A DNA stretch of 64,000 bases from Asterella californica (taxonomy: Eukaryota > Streptophyta > Marchantiopsida > Marchantiales > Aytoniaceae), in the NCBI GenBank assembly GCA_036924285.1, contig JAYKYS010000009.1, positions 6,572,001-6,636,000 of the forward strand. Direction: 5' to 3'. How positions within the stretch are numbered: position 1 is the first letter of the stretch; each line of letters starts with the position of its first letter. A model generated the notes under the pieces. That model was given only the letters and a program-made list of their open reading frames with translations. It was not told where the DNA came from and ran no database searches. This document shows, piece after piece, positions 61,831-64,000 of the stretch. The position numbers were made by a program, and so were the translations under genes.

Positions 61831-62500
61831 GTGAAGTTACATGACTTGAAAGATGAGAAAAGTAAGCTAGGCCATAGCTTACGGGCTTTTTGCACAACTT
61901 TGGATCTTCATTTTCATTACATCAATCAGTAGAGCTCGTTGTCAACTTTCCATGGGCACTTCGTCTATTTCATTTGGACGCCTAATGATGAAGTTACGAG
62001 ATTCGAAAGGAGGGAAAATCAAGCTAAGCCTTAGCTTACTATTGCTGATTGGGTATTTGCGGCTCCTGACGTTATACTAAGGACGCCAGGGGTCTGCTTG
62101 CTCACTATCTGTAAAAGTTTTCACATACGCGACTTAATGTAGGAGGCAGCTTAAGGAGTTAGCTTGTTTCTGCGATTTATCGATGGACGGTTTGAGAATT
62201 GAAAAGTCTAATGCATGCGCACAAGATGTCATTGAGTTTAGATCTGTGCAGACCACGTGTTGGTTAAGACGGTTCGTGAAGAGGGGGATCAAGGAGTGTG
62301 TTTTGGGAGAAATTGAGACGCAGTGAAGAGATTTTGGAAGCTTCAGTGACTTGTGAAGGAGAGTTAGACTGTTCGGATCGTTCCGAGGTCCAAATTTGCT
62401 ATCCTTGGATTCATCAGGATCAGAACGCTGTATTCTTCAGGAAATTGAAGACGATACGAAGTTTCATCAGACGATTTGAGAGTTATAGATGAAATTGACT
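61790..62500 (+). repeat. Dispersed repeat R, copy 3
   Basis: Reverse complement of about 20830-21660, again with two units of the internal tandem repeat (GTTTGGACGTCTAGTGGTGAAG and its variant, roughly 155 bases apart). It directly follows the gypsy integrase fragment and leads into repeat L. Confidence 0.65.
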
Positions 62501-63450
62501 CGTAAGGAAGCGCTTATGTCAGTTTTTCATCACCTGCGACATGAGATTGAGTTTTTCTTCGTGATCGATGAACCAAGCTCTTCATTCTTGGTGCTTACGC
62601 GATCAGGGAGTCTTCACCTACGCTTAAGAGAAGACGGTATGTGGATTCAATTGTTGCTTTGGGTGTGGTGAGCGAGTTTGAGTCGTAGGGAGTCGATTTA
62701 CGTCAATTTTTTTGCTTCATGTGCTCAAAATTCTTGCGTTTGCAAACGCAAACATTCTCCAAATAGCTTGTTTGAGGTCTCATTGGATTCAAGGCAACTA
62801 GATGTACCTACCGGAGAACACGGATCTCAGATCAGACGATCCGTTTGGACGGTTTGTGTGATTTTAAGTCGTAGGGAGGAGTTTTTGAAAGTTCGATCAC
62901 CTGCGATAAAAATTTGATGATATCTCGGCTGTCAGGAGTCGGATCTGATAGTTCTTAAGACCAACGGAGTGAAGGAGAAAGACCTTATCGACATCTTAAG
63001 ACCGTTTGATGAAAGAAGGAAGTTCTTTGATAGATTTTTGTTCCTTCGCTTAGATTTTCGTCCTTTTGAGTTCGTTAGAGATCTAGTTGGTTATTTACAG
63101 CTTGTGGTAGCTAGCTTTAGCTAAGGATGTGTACGTGGATGTTGTTTGGACTTGGGTTTGAATCGTGTGATGCTGGTGCAGCTCTTTTTATTAGCAAAGA
63201 GATGTTTCTCTTGCTTTGAGCTACGCTCCGGTTGTTTTGGGTCTGGGTTGAGATTCAGAGATTTGTTTTAGGTGAGTTGGTGCAAATTATAGACTGCTCG
63301 GATCTGTTTCTCTGTTTCACATTGTTAGAGAAGAAGAATCAGGAGTGTATATAAAATAAGAGTTGGTATACGTTGGGACGCTTGTTCTTGTGGTTGTTTT
63401 CCTCTGGCTTGTCTCCTTTTGACACACTACATCTCCACAGTCAAGAACTT
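62501..63450 (+). repeat. Dispersed LTR-like repeat L, copy 3
   Basis: The fullest copy of repeat L, matching 22380-23080 and the reverse of 13420-14290, ending near CACACTACATCTCCACAG. Its position after pol and R suggests R plus L is the 3' LTR region of this gypsy lineage. Confidence 0.65.
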
Positions 63451-63465
63451 CGTATTTTCTTGGAC

Positions 63466-63726
63466 AACCTTCACGTAAAATCCAATACGACAACGCGTTG
63501 AGAAAACATGCTGCTGTAGTTCCTTCTGGTTCTAGGCTTGAGGCTATCGCTTTCGTTACATGGAACTTTTTGCAATATGTGATACCGTAAGTTTTTAGGT
63601 GAGCTTGAAAATGATGACTATTTTCTTTATGATAAAGAGCCGTTCAAACTTGATTTGCTTTTGCAGCCAGAGGAATTTGGACGACTTCTCTCATCGATGA
63701 AAAAGACATTCTCTCTCAGAAGCTCC
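63466..63726 (+). pseudogene. Gene fragment with one intron, function unknown
   Basis: An open segment (63466-63588) encodes a peptide including DNALRKHAAVVPSGSRLEAI and FVTWNFLQYVIP. It ends at a donor-like CC|GTAAGT and would continue after an acceptor-like TTTTGCAG near 63666, then stop after about a dozen codons. The 5' side is cut by repeat L. Part of the segment (AAAACATGC-GCTGTAGT and TTCTGGTTCTRGGCTTG) recurs at about 63870-64000. No family recognised. Confidence 0.35.
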
Positions 63727-64000
63727 ATAAAAACTCAATGCTTCACAACACGACAACATAAATTTCTAACATTTTTGAAAATCTTTCATACATGAAGACT
63801 CTATGACCACCACGGAATCTTTCGAGTCGATTGTGGTGACCTGGACAAGCACTTGCCTGCAAGTCTTGGGAAAACATGCAGCTGTAGTGTAACCTGGAAT
63901 CCCCGGATGCGCTGGTGGTCGAGCTGCCGTTACCATACGGTACTCGTAGCTCCCTAGTCCTTTACAGAATGCGTTTTGGTTCTTTCTGGTTCTGGGCTTG
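63727..64000. other. Window edge with partial copy of the preceding fragment
   Basis: GGAAAACATGCAGCTGTAGT near 63870 and TTCTTTCTGGTTCTGGGCTT at the very end match the fragment at 63500-63535, separated here by about 90 extra bases. The sequence is cut by the window end. Confidence 0.4.

Overview
The window looks like nuclear DNA of a land plant. The evidence is Ty3/gypsy-type LTR retrotransposons (two families with tRNA-Asp-like primer binding sites), a eukaryotic tRNA-Thr(AGT) gene, short GT-AG introns, and a haloacid dehalogenase (HAD) phosphatase resembling plant sugar phosphatases. Species cannot be fixed from sequence alone; a spore-bearing plant is only a guess. Most of the window is repeat; convincing host genes lie at the two ends.

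Left end (1-10640): a tandem segmental duplication. Each unit carries an intronless plus-strand gene for a two-domain kinase-like protein (copy A 1081-2919, copy B 6049-7866), followed by a minus-strand HAD phosphatase gene. In unit A the HAD gene is a decayed relic (about 2990-3860). In unit B all four exons are recognisable (10640 down to 8638), but exon 1 lacks one base. In both kinase proteins the first domain keeps the catalytic residues, while the second has lost the DFG aspartate and looks like a pseudokinase.

Middle (10641-49300): mostly nested retrotransposon sequence. A 5502-bp solo LTR with a 5-bp target duplication (15208-20709, plus) belongs to a family with unusually long LTRs of about 5.3-5.7 kb, each containing a coiled-coil accessory ORF. 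Two further members lie on the minus strand as LTR plus gag (34189-39864 with 32902-34111; 27632-32900 with 25226-27540), both without pol. A different, full-length gypsy element (40308-49183, minus) has gag-PR-RT-RNase H-IN, 0.9-kb LTRs, a primer binding site and polypurine tract; its reading frame contains stop codons. It inserted into a dispersed repeat whose empty site is still visible near 21733.

Right end (49184-64000): an AT-rich stretch without recognised genes, then a three-exon plus-strand gene for a 967-residue protein of unknown function (53609-56773), a tRNA-Thr gene (57896-57969), tandem copies of a SINE-like sequence, a 48-bp minisatellite open on both strands, a broken gypsy pol (60071-61830), a dispersed repeat that looks like LTR sequence, and a small gene fragment at the edge.
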